In this document: one piece after another, positions 12,017 through 23,253 of the stretch | How positions within the stretch are numbered: the stretch's first letter is position 1 | Layout of the letters: each line of letters opens with the position of its first letter | Assembly (NCBI RefSeq): GCF_024679095.1 | Contig: NC_066513.1 | Span: 11,916,504-11,980,503, forward strand | Reading direction: 5' to 3' | Length of the DNA stretch: 64,000 bases | DNA from: Eriocheir sinensis | Lineage: Eukaryota > Arthropoda > Malacostraca > Decapoda > Varunidae | The notes under the pieces: model-generated | Seen by the model: the letters and a program-made list of their open reading frames with translations, nothing else | Databases searched by the model: none | Told to the model about the DNA's origin: nothing | Position numbers and translations under genes: made by a program

Positions 12017-13055
12017 AGTAAGCTGATATACGCTCTGGAATCGGGTGATGAAACAAGTCTCCCGCCACTACCTGTGTCTTTTTCACAATTTTTCTTGTCA
12101 CAAGACGATGTCTTGTGCCGCTACTGGCCCCGCAAAAAGGAGTCTGTCGCACAGCTTGTGATACCGGAGTGTTATGTACCGGCGGTGCTGAACTTACTTC
12201 TTGATACGGTCATTGCTGGTCACCCGGGGAGGGAGTGCACATTAACAGCGGCCCGAGCGGTCTGTTTTTGGCCAACTATGCGTGTAGATATTGACGCGTA
12301 TGTGGCTAAGTGTGTCAAGTGTGCCCAACATAAAGGGACGGTGCCTAGGTCTGCGCCGATCCTAGAATGCCCGCCCCCTGACCGACCTTGGGATGTAGTT
12401 TCTATTGACTTGCTACAGCTTCCTGCCAGTCACCAGGGCTCTAAGTATCTCTTGGTTTGTGTAGATCACTTGTCGCGGTACGTTGTATTAGCCCCGGTGA
12501 AAGATGAATCTGCTAAGGCCATTGCTCATGCCCTAATAACTCATCTAATTTGTCCATACTCCACACTTAGTGTTGTTAAGTGATAATGGAACCGAGTTTC
12601 GAAATCAACTTTTTGCAGAAATATGCAAACAGTTTGGCATTACACAATCTTTTACAGTCAGTTATCACCCAGCCAGCAACGGCCTTGTTGAACGCGCAAA
12701 TAGGAAGATTTTTGTTGTCTTGCGCCCGGTCGTTAGCGGACTTCAGCATACCTGGGAGGATTGGCTAGCATATGTTGCAGCAAGCATAAACGGCCGTGTT
12801 TGTGAGTCAACGGGACAATCTCCCCACTACATAATTTTGGGGGTTGAGAAGAGACTCCCATATGACCTGCTTAGTAGTTCTCATTCCCCTGTATATAATG
12901 TAGATGATTATTCTAAGGTTCAACTCAAAGTTTTCACAGATATTCATAGAAACGTCAGAGAGACACTACAGGCGACATCTGAGGCTATGTGCTTGACAGA
13001 CTTAACTTCACTTGAGCAGATGCTCTCCCTAACTTCTATTGTAACCAGCATGTAA
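12017..13055 (+). pseudogene. pol: Gypsy-1 integrase
   Basis: Integrase would insert the cDNA into chromosomal DNA. An HHCC zinc domain is visible (H...C-V-K-C within 12215-12330), followed by the DDE core: VVSIDLLQLP (first Asp), LLSDNGTEF (second Asp, about 12575) and NGLVERANR (Glu, about 12690). A frameshift near 12560 separates the first and second catalytic Asp. A C-terminal extension runs to 13055, but no clear GPY/F module is visible. Confidence 0.9.
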
Positions 13056-13680
13056 ATACCTGTCAGCTTTTGAAGTATGCAGACAAGTCTTACATACTTA
13101 TCTTTTCCTTGACATACCACTGTTAACCGTTACGGGAATTATTTTTGACATCAAAGATGTCAGTCATCCACGTTCGTTCCGATCGGAGGATAGATGGAAA
13201 TTTGTCTTTTTAATTTAATGTTTATTAATGATGGAATTACTTTAACTATTTATGCTGGATTTATATATTTCAGTGAGATTTGTAACAACGGTGATTTCAC
13301 AACTTGGTGACAGGATTTTCTTTTATAGTACTGTAGAAAAACGGAGTATCAGGAGTTAGTGGTGCTAACCCAGTCAGATGCTTCTAAACCTCTAGAGACT
13401 TGCTCCTATCGTCACGTCGTCCCTAAATCACTTTTCCACAGGAGGTTCTCCGGATTACACTACTTCTTTTTCACACTACCAGTGTTTGTGACAGTGGTCT
13501 GTACTGAAGGCTCAACTTATAGAGAGGTTGTAGGTCACCTGGCGGTACGGGTAGCTTGTTCCCTACGTTCTGTCAATTTGACGACCTTTCCGGAGAAGCT
13601 CCATCATGGATTTGCAGCCACAAATGCCATCCCAATCTATCCTATTGTCAGTTTAGTGAATCTCACCTTTTCTAGGATGA
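13056..13680 (+). other. Gypsy-1 3' region, left part
   Basis: Degenerate or non-coding. The ORF at 13359-13751 has no recognised domain, runs into the poly(T) end of LINE-C and should not be taken as an env gene. The last 45 bp (13640-13680) match 17030-17075, which shows that a tandem duplicate existed here before LINE-C inserted. Confidence 0.6.
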
Positions 13681-16600
13681 AGTATTTTTTTTTTTTTTTT
13701 TTTACAACAAAGGAGGCAGCTCAAGGGCACACAAAAAAAAGAAAACAATAATAAAAAAAAAGCCCGCTACTCGCTGCTCCTAAAGTAAAACAAAAGAGGT
13801 GGCCAAAAGGAAGATCAAATACAGGAGGAGAGGTGTCCTGATACCCTCCTCTTGAAAGAGTTCAAGTCGTAGGCAGGAGGAAATACAGATGAAGGAAGAT
13901 TGTTCCAGAGTTTACCAGCGTGAGGGAAGAAAGAGTGAAGATGCTGGTTAACTCTTGCATAAGGGGTTTGGACAGTATAGGGATGAGCATGAGTCGAAAG
14001 TCGAGTGCAGCGGGGCCGCGGGAGGGGGGGAGGCATGCAGTTAGCAAGTTCAGAAGAGCAGTCAGCGTGGAAATATCGATAGAAGATAGAAAGAGAGGCA
14101 ACAATGCGGCGGAATTTAAGAGGTAGATGACTATCAGAATGAGGAGGAGAGCTGATGAGACGAAGAGCCTTAGCCTCCACTCTGTCCAGAAGAGCTGTGT
14201 GAGTGGAGCCCCCCCACACATGAGATGCATACTCCATACGAGGGCGGACAAGGCCCCTGTATATGGACAGCAACTGTGCAGGGGAGAAGAACTGGCGGAG
14301 ACGGTACAGAACGCCCAGCCTCGAGGAAGCTGATTTAGTAAGAGATGAGATATGAAGTTTCCAGTTGAGATTTTGAGTTAAGGATAGACCGAGGATGTTA
14401 AGTGTTGAGGAAGGTGATTTCTGGGTGTTGTCAAAGAATAGGGGATAGTTGTTTGGAAGATTGTGTCGAGTGGATAGGTGGAGAAACTGTGTTTTTGAGG
14501 CGTTGAAGGACACCAGGTTCTTCTTGCCCCAATCGGAAATAATAGTAAGGTCTGAGGCTAAGCGTTCTGCAGCCTCCAGCCTTGAGTCGTTAAGTTCCTG
14601 AAGGGTGGGTCTTCTATTAAAAGAAGTTGAGTAATGCAGAGTGGAATCATCGGCGTAGGAATGGATAGGACAGTTCGTTTTGGAAAGAAGATCATCAATG
14701 AACAACAGAAAAAGAGTGGGAGATAGGACAGAACCCTGTGGGACACCACTGTTAATAGATTTAGGGGAAGAACAGTGACCGTCTACCACGGCAGAAATAG
14801 AACGGTCAGAAAGGAAACTGGAGATAAAGGTACAGAGAGAAGGATAGAAACCGTAGGAGGGTAGTTTAGAAAGCAAAGATTTGTGCCAGACCCTATCAAA
14901 AGCTTTTGATATGTCCAGCGCAATAGCAAAAGTTTCACCGAAACGGCTAAGAGAGGATGACCAAGAGTCAGTTAAGAAGGCTAGGAGATCACCAGTAGAA
15001 CGCCCTTTGCGGAACCCATACTGGCGATCAGATAGAAGGTCAGAAGTGGAAAGGTGCTTTTGAATCTTCCGGTTAAGGATTGATTCAAAAGCTTTAGATA
15101 GACAAGAAAGTAAAGCTATAGGACGGTAGTTTGAGGGATTGGAGCGGTCACCCTTCTTAGGCACAGGCTGTATGAAGGCATACTTCCAGCAAGAAGGAAA
15201 GGTAGATGTTGACAGGCAGAGGCGAAAGAGTTTGACCAGGCAGGGTGACAGCACGGAGGCACAGTTTTAAGGACAATAGGAGGCACTCCATCAGGTCCAT
15301 AAGCCTTCTGAGGATTGAGGCCAGAGAGGGCATAGAAAACATCATTTTGAAGAATCTTTATAACAGGCATAAAGGAGTCAGAGGGGGGATGAGTAGGAGG
15401 AACATGCCCAGAATCGTCCAGAGTGGAGTTTTTAGAAAAAGTTTGAGAGAAGAGTTCAGCCTTAGAGATAGATGAGACGGCAGTGTTGCCGTCAGGACTG
15501 AGGAGTGGAGGGAAAGATGAAGAAGTGAAGAAGAAGGAGATGTGTTTGGCTAGATGCCAGAAGTCACGGGAAGAGTTAGAGAAAGCAAGGTTTTGACATT
15601 TTCTATTAATGAAAGAATTTTTGGTTAGTCGGAGAATAGATTTGGCACGATTTCGGGCAGAAATGTAAAGTTCATAATTAGCATTAGTTTGAAGGCTCTG
15701 GTACCTTTTGTGAGCTACCTCTCTATCATTGACAGCACGAGAACAAGCGTAATTAAACCAAGGCTTTTTAGCGTGAGGAGTAGAGAAAGAACGAGGAATG
15801 TATGCCTCCATTCCAGAGACAATCACCTCTGTGATGCGCTGAGCACACGCAGAGGGGTCTCTATCCTGGAAGCAATAATCATTCCACGGGAAATCGGAAA
15901 AGTACATCCTCAGGTCGTCCCACCGAGCTGAAGCAAAATGCCAGAAGCATCGCCTCTTCGGTGGGTCCAGAGGGTGTACAGGAGCGATAGGACAGGATGC
16001 AGAAATAAGATTGTGATCGGAGGAGCCCAACGGAGAGAACAGCTTGACAGAATAAGCAGAAGGGTTTGAGGTAAGGAAGAGGTCTAGAATGTTGGGCCGA
16101 TCTCCAAGACGGTCGGGAATACGTGTAGGGTGCTGGACCAACTGCTCTAGGTCGTTGAGGATAGCAAAGTTGTAGGCTTGTTCACCAGGATGGTCAGTGA
16201 AAGAGGATGAAAGCCAAAGCTGGTGGTGAACATTGAAATCTCCTAGGATGGAGATTTCAGCGAAGGGAGAGTGGGTCAAGATGTGCTCCACTTTAGAATT
16301 CAAATAGTCAAAGAATTATACATAGTTGGTAGAGTTAGGTGAGAGATAAACAGCACAGATGTATTTAGTAATAGAATGACAATGAAGTCTTAGCCAGATG
16401 GTGGAAAATTCAGAAGAGTCAAGGTTGTGGGCACGAGAGCAAGTGATGTCGTTGCGCACGTAGGCGCAACATCCAGCTTTCGATTGAAATTTAGGATAGA
16501 GATAGTAGGAGGGAACAGAGTAGAGGTTGCTGTCAGTAGCCTCAGAAACCTGTGTTTCGGTAAGGAAGAGAAGGTGAGGTTTAGAGGAGGAGAGATGATG

Positions 16601-16726
16601 TTCCACAGAATGAAAATTAGAGCGAAGACCGCGAATGTTGCAGAAATTGAGAAGAAAGAGGTTCGAGGAGTTATCAAGACACCTCTCGGGTCGGCAGCCA
16701 GAAGGGGAGTCCCTTTCCGAGCCTTT
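13681..16726 (-). mobile_element. LINE-C: Jockey-like non-LTR retrotransposon, nearly full coding length
   Basis: Inserted on the minus strand in the Gypsy-1 3' region. On the + strand it starts with about 20 T (the poly(A) tail), then the shared 3' tail, RT and endonuclease. No ORF1 is visible, so it is 5'-truncated. The right boundary is estimated at about 16726 because sequence beyond it matches the second tandem unit of the Gypsy-1 3' region (17085 onwards). No clean target duplication is visible. Confidence 0.85.
13815..15254 (-). CDS. LINE-C reverse transcriptase ORF
   Basis: A 479-codon uninterrupted minus-strand ORF. RT blocks in order: [56 protein letters not shown] (first Asp), [34 protein letters not shown] (catalytic pair), [39 protein letters not shown], and a C-terminal [10 protein letters not shown] tail. 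The first Met falls a little inside the true RT domain; the upstream part is in the overlapping frame at 15116-16303, so one frameshift near 15200 separates endonuclease and RT. It is the best-preserved copy of this family in the window. Confidence 0.93.
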   Translation of the reverse strand: MLSPCLVKLFRLCLSTSTFPSCWKYAFIQPVPKKGDRSNPSNYRPIALLSCLSKAFESILNRKIQKHLSTSDLLSDRQYGFRKGRSTGDLLAFLTDSWSSSLSRFGETFAIALDISKAFDRVWHKSLLSKLPSYGFYPSLCTFISSFLSDRSISAVVDGHCSSPKSINSGVPQGSVLSPTLFLLFIDDLLSKTNCPIHSYADDSTLHYSTSFNRRPTLQELNDSRLEAAERLASDLTIISDWGKKNLVSFNASKTQFLHLSTRHNLPNNYPLFFDNTQKSPSSTLNILGLSLTQNLNWKLHISSLTKSASSRLGVLYRLRQFFSPAQLLSIYRGLVRPRMEYASHVWGGSTHTALLDRVEAKALRLISSPPHSDSHLPLKFRRIVASLSIFYRYFHADCSSELANCMPPPLPRPRCTRLSTHAHPYTVQTPYARVNQHLHSFFPHAGKLWNNLPSSVFPPAYDLNSFKRRVSGHLSSCI

Positions 16727-16740
16727 CCGAGCTAACCTTT
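15116..16740 (-). pseudogene. LINE-C endonuclease domain and linker
   Basis: An apurinic/apyrimidinic-type endonuclease that nicks target DNA for target-primed reverse transcription. Two frames are used. 16316-16740 carries LNFCNIRGLRSNF and LLFLTETQV (catalytic Glu) to IWLRLHCHS; the frame breaks near 16310. 15116-16303 carries [13 protein letters not shown] (Asp, Asn) and [10 protein letters not shown] (Asp, His), then the linker ([35 protein letters not shown]). The true family start is not visible. Breaks at about 16310 and about 15200 disable it. Confidence 0.88.
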
Positions 16741-17396
16741 TCAAATTTCTCGGAATTGGAATCAGCTGTCCATGACTCACTACCGGTTTACCTTGCCCCA
16801 TATGTACATTACCCATCGATAATTATTCCGGTGGTTATTTTTATCGTCATTGTCATCCCCCTGTTCTGCCTTGTTAAGCGGGCTCTGACTTTGTACAACC
16901 TTCTTCAGGCAAGGGTTGCCCCACCGCGCTGAGTTCGTACGCATTGTGACTCGAAGGTTCAGTTTGTATCAAATCTTCTTCAAGGATTTTTCCTTTTTCT
17001 TTTTACTGTTCCAAATAGCTCCATTACCATGTATCCTAATGACAATTTAGTCAATTTATTTTTCTAGGATGTATCATGTAAATAACTATTCGAGCTATTA
17101 TTTTGTTTTCTCGGAATAGTACTGAGCTTCCATGTCCACGACTCTAGCCCTGTTTACCTCGCCCTGTATGTACTTTGCCCATTTCTTGTTACTTCCATGA
17201 TTATTTTTATTATCATTGGCATTTCCCGATGTTGTATCGTTAGGCGGGCTCTGACTTGTATATATTTTTTTTAATGCAACCATAACAGGACCTCGTTTAA
17301 CTAGTACACATTGTGCGACTGTAACATGGGTAGGTGTACACTGATTTTAAAGATCGGGTGAGCCGCGAGGTCGCGACTTTTTAAGTGACCGAGCGA
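16727..17396 (+). repeat. Gypsy-1 3' region with about 360-bp tandem duplication
   Basis: Sequence from about 16727 (CGAGCTAACC...TTTCTCGGAAT...CATGACTC) to about 16960 recurs diverged at about 17090-17310 (CGAGCTATT...TTCTCGGAAT). The block CCTAATGACAATTTAGTCAA (17035-17054) also matches 13640-13662 on the far side of LINE-C. So at least two units existed and LINE-C interrupted the first. No coding content. Confidence 0.65.
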
Positions 17397-17935
17397 TGTA
17401 ATGTGTATATTATAATGTACATGTGAATGTGTGAATGTATGTCGCAACGCCATGGCACAGCCGCACCGCAGGATGTTTATTAACACGTCGCTGCTAGGTT
17501 GTGCTTAGGAGGTGCTCCTTGCCGTGGGAACGGTGCTGATTCAACAAGCCTGCTGCACCGGATTGTTCCTGCAGCGGCGAGAAGCCGGCAGATTACAGCG
17601 GGAGACGGGCGAGAGCAGACGACTGCTCGGGGTGTGCGTACGACTCCTCCACAAAACCTGTAACTATTCTGTAAGACTGTTAATATAGTTAAAACCCCCA
17701 AAATAACTGTTTAAATCAACCAGAGAGAGAGAGAGTAAATTAAGTGAACTCAAAGTGAACTTAACGGCTTCGCTCGGAACACATAATACACCTCACTTAA
17801 GTAAAGGCTATTGTGTTATTTCAACCACTTCAATCAACTGGAGAAAGCAGGAACGGTACACCGGACCTAAAGTGAGATAACAGTTCGCGCCTTAAACAAA
17901 AACACTTAAAAACAGCTAACAAAAAGCGGCTAACA
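17397..17935 (+). repeat. Gypsy-1 3' LTR
   Basis: Partner of the 5' LTR with the same TG...CA ends, followed directly by the ATAG duplicate and then LINE-A sequence. The stretch just upstream (17350-17396) is not a clean polypurine tract; it is a GC-rich sequence with GGTGAGCCGCGAGGTCGCG. Confidence 0.93.
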
Positions 17936-17939
17936 ATAG

Positions 17940-18805
17940 ACCAAGGATGTTTAGTGTTGATGATGGTGACAGCTAAATGTTGTCTAAGAATAGGAGATAG
18001 GTGTTTGGAAGATTGTGTCGGGTTGATAGGTGGAGAAATTGAGTTTTTGAGGCATTGAAGGACACAAGGTTCCTTTTACCGCAATCGCATATGATAGTAG
18101 GGTCTGAGGTTAAGCGTTCTGCAGCCTCCAGCCTGGAGTCATGTATTTCCTGTTGAGAGGGTCTTCTGTTGAAAGAAGTTGAATAATGCAGAGTGGAGTA
18201 ATAAGCGTATGAATGGATAGGATAGTTTGTTGTGGAAAGAAGATGATTGATGAATAATAGGAAGAGAGTGGATGATAGGACAGAGTCCTGTGGAACACCA
18301 CTGTTGATAAGTTTAGGGGAAGAACAGTGACCGTCTGCCACAGCAGAGATAGAACGGCTGGAAAGGAAACTGGAGATAAAGGAACAGAGAGAGGGATAGA
18401 ATTCAAAAGAGTGCAGTTTAGAAAGCAAAGACTTGTGCCAGACTCTATCGAAGGCTTTCGATATGTCTAGCGCAACTGAGAAAGTTTCACCGAAACGGTT
18501 AAGAGAGGATGACCAAAAATCAGTTAAGAGAGCAAGAAGATCGCCAGTAGAACGCCCCTTGCGGAACCCATACTGGCGATCAGATAGAAGGTTAGAAGTG
18601 GAAAGGTACTTTTGAATCTTCCGGTTAAGGATTGATTCAAAAGCTTTAGATGGACAGGAAAGTAAAGCTATAGGGCGGTAGTTTGAGGGTTGGAACGGTC
18701 ACCTTTCTTAGGCACAGGCTGTACGAAGGCGTACTTCCAGCAGGAAGGAATGGCAGAGACAAAAGAGTTTGACCAGGCAGGGTGTCAGCACGGAAGCACA
18801 GTTTT
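17940..18805 (-). pseudogene. LINE-A, middle segment (RT domain)
   Basis: Continuation of LINE-A beyond Gypsy-1. The minus ORF at 17973-18428 has SGVPQDSVLSSTLFLLFIN, a decayed catalytic box (YAYY instead of YADD) and [14 protein letters not shown]. Upstream (18430-18800) it holds [14 protein letters not shown] and PKKGDR-like DNA with small indels. Loss of both catalytic Asp residues makes the RT inactive. Confidence 0.88.
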
Positions 18806-18846
18806 TAAAGGTGGGTTTACATTTACGACTTTTCGTGTGGCGATGT

Positions 18847-19012
18847 AACAACTCCACTCTGGATGATTCTAGGCATATTCCTCCTACTCATCCCCCCTCT
18901 GACTCCTTCATGCCTGTTATTAAGATTCTTAAGAATGATGTTTTCTATGCCCTCTCTGGCCCCAACTCTCAGAAGGCTTATAGACCTGATGGAGTGCCTC
19001 CTATTGTCCTTA
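18847..19012 (+). repeat. Inverted copy of LINE-A flank inside the Harbinger complex
   Basis: This segment encodes [18 protein letters not shown]...YALSGP on the plus strand. It is the reverse complement of 21298-21462, where LINE-A lies in its normal minus orientation. A piece of target DNA was therefore copied in reverse into the complex. Confidence 0.92.
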
Positions 19013-19377
19013 AGGTGGGTTTACATTTACGACTTTTCGTGTGGCGATGTGCTTACGACCTCAAATCGGCACAAATCGTAGGGATTTGTGCCGAAATATC
19101 CGTTTTTATGTGCGATGTGTGACGATCATGGGATGACGTCGTAACTTGTGTGGCGACCTTATACCGAGACGTTACGACTTTTGTAGCGACGTCTGACGAC
19201 TTCATGTGGCGACAGTCAGACTTCATGTGGCGACGTCGGTTTGGAAGTGTGACGACGTCGCCACATTTTTACGACATCATTGCGACGCTGTGACGACCAT
19301 GTGACGACTACTACGACTTTTTCGACCTAGGTGACGACTTATGTGACGACCTCGGAATATTTCGGGAGGGACTTCCT

Positions 19378-19395
19378 TCAGTAGTATATATATGG
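19378..19395 (+). promoter_or_regulatory. TATA-like promoter of the Harbinger-like gene
   Basis: AGTATATATATGGGG lies about 50 bp upstream of the ATG at 19442, a plausible core promoter. An identical copy in inverse orientation is at about 20917-20932. Confidence 0.5.
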
Positions 19396-19441
19396 GGTCT
19401 TTGCCCTTTGCAAATCACAATCCTCCTGACCTCACAAGAAG

Positions 19442-19935
19442 ATGGACGAGAACAACAAGTACCTGGCTGGCTTCCTCCTTGCAATTGCTGCCCTGTTGCT
19501 GCTGCAGCGTCTCGTGCGCCGCCCCCGTCAAGCACCTCCTAGACGAAGAAGAAGACATAGAGCACTGTGGGCCCGGCAATGGCTTCTAAGAAGAGAACTG
19601 TATGGCGACTACGACAATCTGCTTTGGGAACTCCACAGAGAAGATCGAAAAGGCTTCAAGACGTTCATAAGAATAACAGCGACCTTCTTCGAGGAGATGG
19701 TAGAGAGGATCACACCAGCGGTCATCAAGCAGGACACAAAATTTCGAAAGCCTCTTCCAGTTGGACTCAAATTAGCTGTGACACTGAGGTTCCTGGCAAC
19801 CGGCAACTCGTACACCAGCCTTGGCTTCAGTTTCCGCACTTCTACGAGTGCCATCTCCCTGTTTGTACCTCTCGTCTGCCAAGCCTTGATAGACGCATAC
19901 AAGCCTGGTGGTCAGTGGAAGAATGAATGGCAAGT
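19442..19935 (+). CDS. HARBI1-like transposase, N-terminal part only
   Basis: Starts MDENNKYLAG with a hydrophobic segment (residues about 9-25) and an Arg-rich stretch. It then carries the HARBI1-family N-terminal signature: WARQWLLRRELYGDYDNLL, ELHREDRKGFKTFIRIT, F-x-EMVERITP, GLKLAVTLRFLATGNSYTSLGF-x-FR and T-S-AISLFVPLVC. The family's catalytic DDE domain should follow, but similarity ends near NEWQVFF; the frame then runs through subterminal repeats to 20155. Without DDE it cannot cleave DNA. Confidence 0.8.
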
Positions 19936-20529
19936 GTTCTTCGTAGCGCCTTATATATACATGGCAGCCCTCGGTCTGGGTGATCGCAAGTCAAGGCGGG
20001 GTCCCCACCTCATCGTCACATGGTCGCCACATGGTCGCCACATGGTCGTAATGCGATCGGAGACGTCGTCACACACCTCGTCACGTCGCCACACAAGGTC
20101 GCAAAAATTTTTGACAAAGTCGCCACAAATCGCCACATCTCGTCACACGTCGTAACATCACGTCGCCACAGAAGTCGTCACATCGTCACATGCTCGTCAT
20201 AACGTCGTCACATTTCGTAAGTGTTACGACTGTGCCGACTTTCTGACGATGTCTGCCGATTTTTGCGATGTCCTGCAGACTTGTTACGACATTGTGTAAC
20301 GACTAGTGACGACATCGTCAGTCGCTCGCAAGTCGCACCAAGTTTTCAAAATTTTCTGAAAACTTGTGCCGACCTACGACTTCCAAACAGAATTTGTGAC
20401 GATTCTACAGACCTCCCACAGACCCCCTGCCTATCTCTGCCTACTTGTGCCGATTTCTGCCGACATCACGTCGTCACATAGTCTGTACATGGTCGCCACA
20501 CGAAAAGTCGTAAATGTAAACCCACCTTA

Positions 20530-21297
20530 AGGTGGGTTTACATTTACGACTGGAAGAGGCTTTCGAAATTTTGTGTCCTGCTTGATGACCGCTGGTGTGA
20601 TCCTCTCTACCATCTCCTCGAAGAAGGTCGCTGTTATTCTTATGAACGTCTTGAAGCCTTTTCGATCTTCTCTGTGGAGTTCCCAAAGCAGATTGTCGTA
20701 GTCGCCATACAGTTCTCTTCTTAGAAGCCATTGCCGGGCCCACAGTGCTCTATGTCTTCTTCTTCGTCTAGGAGGTGCTTGACGGGGGCGGCGCACGAGA
20801 CGCTGCAGCAGCAACAGGGCAGCAATTGCAAGGAGGAAGCCAGCCAGGTACTTGTTGTTCTCGTCCATCTTCTTGTGAGGTCAGGAGGATTGTGATTTGC
20901 AAAGGGCAAAGACCCCATATATATACTACTGAAGGAAGTCCCTCCCGAAATATTCCGAGGTCGTCACATAAGTCGTCACCTAGGTCGAAAAAGTCGTAGT
21001 AGTCGTCACATGGTCGTCACAGCGTCGCAATGATGTCGTAAAAATGTGGCGACGTCGTCACACTTCCAAACCGACGTCGCCACATGAAGTCTGACTGTCG
21101 CCACATGAAGTCGTCAGACGTCGCTACAAAAGTCGTAACGTCTCGGTATAAGGTCGCCACACAAGTTACGACGTCATCCCATGATCGTCACACATCGCAC
21201 ATAAAAACGGATATTTCGGCACAAATCCCTACGATTTGTGCCGATTTGAGGTCGTAAGCACATCGCCACACGAAAAGTCGTAAATGTAAACCCACCT
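20530..21297 (-). mobile_element. Harbinger-like element 2 (internally deleted, inverted)
   Basis: Mirror copy of the left half of element 1: the transposase start (20868 down to about 20551) and its upstream subterminal repeats are the same. The left end is only a short terminal repeat joined directly to the coding region at about 20551, with an AGT-type microhomology. So the right half of the element was deleted. Confidence 0.85.
20551..20868 (-). pseudogene. HARBI1-like transposase fragment, inverted duplicate
   Basis: The first roughly 106 residues are identical to the protein starting at 19442, ending at the K-P-L-P motif where the internal deletion joins the terminal repeat. It reads a few foreign residues (VNVNPP) before the stop. 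Confidence 0.85.
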
Positions 21298-21300
21298 TAA

Positions 21301-21988
21301 GGACAATAGGAGGCACTCCATCAGGTCTATAAGCCTTCTGAGAGTTGGGGCCAGAGAGGGCATAGAAAACATCATTCTTAAGAATCTTAATAACAGGCAT
21401 GAAGGAGTCAGAGGGGGGATGAGTAGGAGGAATATGCCTAGAATCATCCAGAGTGGAGTTGTTACAGAAATTTTGAGCGAAGAGTTCAGCCTTAGAGATA
21501 AATGAGACGGCGGCGCTGTCGTCAGGGTTAAGGAGAAGAGGGAAAGAGGAAGAAGTGAAATTGATGGAGATATTTTTGGCTATGTGCCAGAAATCTTTGG
21601 AAAAATTAGAGAAAGCAAGGTGTTGACATTTACTATGGATAAAGGAGTTTTTGGCAGTCGAAGAATAGATTTGGCACGATTCCGGGCGGAAATGTTAAGA
21701 TCATGGTTAGCGGGAGTTCGAAGGTTCTAGTACCTTTTGTGAGCTGCCTCTCTATCTTTGATAGCACGAGAACAAGCGTGATTAAACCAAGGCTTTTTAG
21801 CATGAGTAGATAAAGTACGTGGAATGTATGCCTCCATTCCAAAGACAATCACCTCTGTGATGCGCTGGGCACACACAGAGGGGTCTCTCTCCTGGAAGGC
21901 TTGGAAGCAGTAATCATTCCACAGGAAATCGGAAATGTACATCCTCAGGTCGTCCCACCGAGCTGAAGCAAAATGCCAGAAGCATCGC
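21301..21988 (-). pseudogene. LINE-A, 5' segment (endonuclease-RT linker)
   Basis: Minus-strand continuation with PGPNSQKAYRPDGV-type linker, CSRAIKDREAAHKRY and [19 protein letters not shown]. It ends abruptly at about 21988, where it meets the RT C-terminus of LINE-B in the same orientation, producing a chimeric 168-codon ORF (21727-22233). Confidence 0.85.
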
Positions 21989-23253
21989 CTCAGACAGAAG
22001 ATAGAAAGAGAGCCAACATGCCGGCGAAATTTAAGAGGTAGAAGACTATTAGTAAGAGGAGGAGAGCTGATGAGACGAAGAGCCTTAGACCCCACTCTGT
22101 CCAGAAGAGCTGTGTGAGTGGAGCCCTCCCACACGTAAGATGCATACTCCATACGAGGGCGGACAAGGCCCCTGTAAATGGATAGCAACTGTGCGGGGGA
22201 GAAGAACTGGCGGAGACGGTACAAAACGCCCAACCTCGAGGGAGCTGATTTAGTAAGAGAAGAGATATGAAGTTTCCAGTTGAGAGTTTGAGTTAAGGAT
22301 AGACCGAGGATGTTTAATGTTGAAGAAGGTGATAGCTGAGTGTTGTCAAAGAATAGGGGATAGTTGTTTGGAAGATTGTGTCGAGTGGATAGGTGGAGAA
22401 GCTATGTTTTTGAGGCGTTGAAGGACACCAAGTTCGTCTTGCCCCAATCGGAAATAATAGTAAGATCTGAGGCTAAGCGTTCTGCCGCCTCCAGCCTGGA
22501 ATCATTTAGTTCCTGTTGGGTGGGTCTTCTATTAAAAGAAGTTGAGTAATGCAGAGTAGAGTCATCGGCGTAAGAAAGAAAAGGACTGTTTGTTTTGGAA
22601 AGAAGATCATCAATGAACAACAGAAAGAGAGAGGGAGATAGGACAGAACCCTGCTGAACACCACTATTAATAGGTTTAGGCCAAGAACAATGACCGTCTA
22701 CCACAGCAGAAATAGAACGGTCAGAGAGGAAACTGGAGATAAAGGCACAGAGAGAAGGATAGAAACCGTAGGAGGGTAGTTTGGAAATCAAAGATTTGTG
22801 CCATACCCTATCAAAGGCCTTTGATATGTCCAGCGCAATAGCAAAGGTTTCACCGAAACGGCTAAGAGAGGATGACCAAGAATCAGTTAGGAAGGCAAGG
22901 AAATCACCAGTAGAACGCCCCTTGCGAAACCCATACTGGCGATCAGATAGAAGGTCAGAAGTGAAAAGGTGCTTTTGAATCTTCCGTTTAAGGATAGATT
23001 CAAAAGCTTTAGAAAGACAAGAAAGCAATGCTATAGGACGGTAGTTTGAGGGATTGGAACGGTCACCCTTCTTAGGCACAGGCTATATGAAGGCATACTT
23101 CCAGCAGGAAGGAAAGGTAGCTGTTGACAGGCAGAGGCGAAAGGGTTTGACCAGGCAGGGTGTCAGCACGGAAGCACAGTTTTTAAGGACAATAGGAGGC
23201 ACTCCATCAGGTCCATAAGCCTTCTGAGGATTGAGGCCAGAGCGGGCATAGAA
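21989..23253 (-). pseudogene. LINE-B: second Jockey-like copy, RT region
   Basis: The minus ORF at 22402-23079 contains [65 protein letters not shown] (VPQG changed to VQQG), [11 protein letters not shown] and SFNASKT. A frame change near 22400 leads to [14 protein letters not shown]. It is 5'-truncated at about 23253 within the YALSG linker and 3'-truncated at the LINE-A junction. Confidence 0.9.

Larger units (their letters stand above)
19013..20527 (+). mobile_element. Harbinger-like element 1 (complete TIRs, truncated transposase)
   Basis: Bounded by inverted AGGTGGGTTTACATTTACGA ends. The subterminal zones (19090-19370 and 20000-20490) are packed with short variants of GTCGTCACA, GTCGCCACA and GTCGTAAC on both sides, likely transposase-binding repeats. 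The gene covers only the N-terminal part of the transposase, so this is non-autonomous. Confidence 0.85.
18809..21297. mobile_element. PIF/Harbinger-type inverted complex
   Basis: Outer ends are AGGTGGGTTTACATTTACGA and its complement, flanked by TAA (18806-18808; 21298-21300). This matches the intact LINE-C target near 15265-15275 (TTTTAAGGACAATAGG). Inside are, in order: a lone 38-bp terminal repeat (18809-18846), 166 bp of inverted LINE-A flank (18847-19012), a complete 1.5-kb element (19013-20527), and an inverted internally deleted copy (20530-21297). Long arms 18847-19760 and 20551-21462 are near-identical inverted repeats. The 3-bp TWA target and the encoded protein fit PIF/Harbinger. 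Confidence 0.85.

Noticed and set aside
13359..13751. Env-like gene in Gypsy-1
   Set aside because: No signal peptide plus transmembrane arrangement or fusion motif that I can support, and the frame runs into the LINE-C tail.
13668..17071. Shared TTTTCTAGGATG at 13668-13679 and 17060-17071 as a 12-bp LINE-C target duplication
   Set aside because: The similarity extends well upstream on both sides (13640-13662 versus 17035-17054), and the DNA at 16727-16960 repeats at 17090-17310, so the match reflects a pre-existing tandem duplicate rather than a target duplication.
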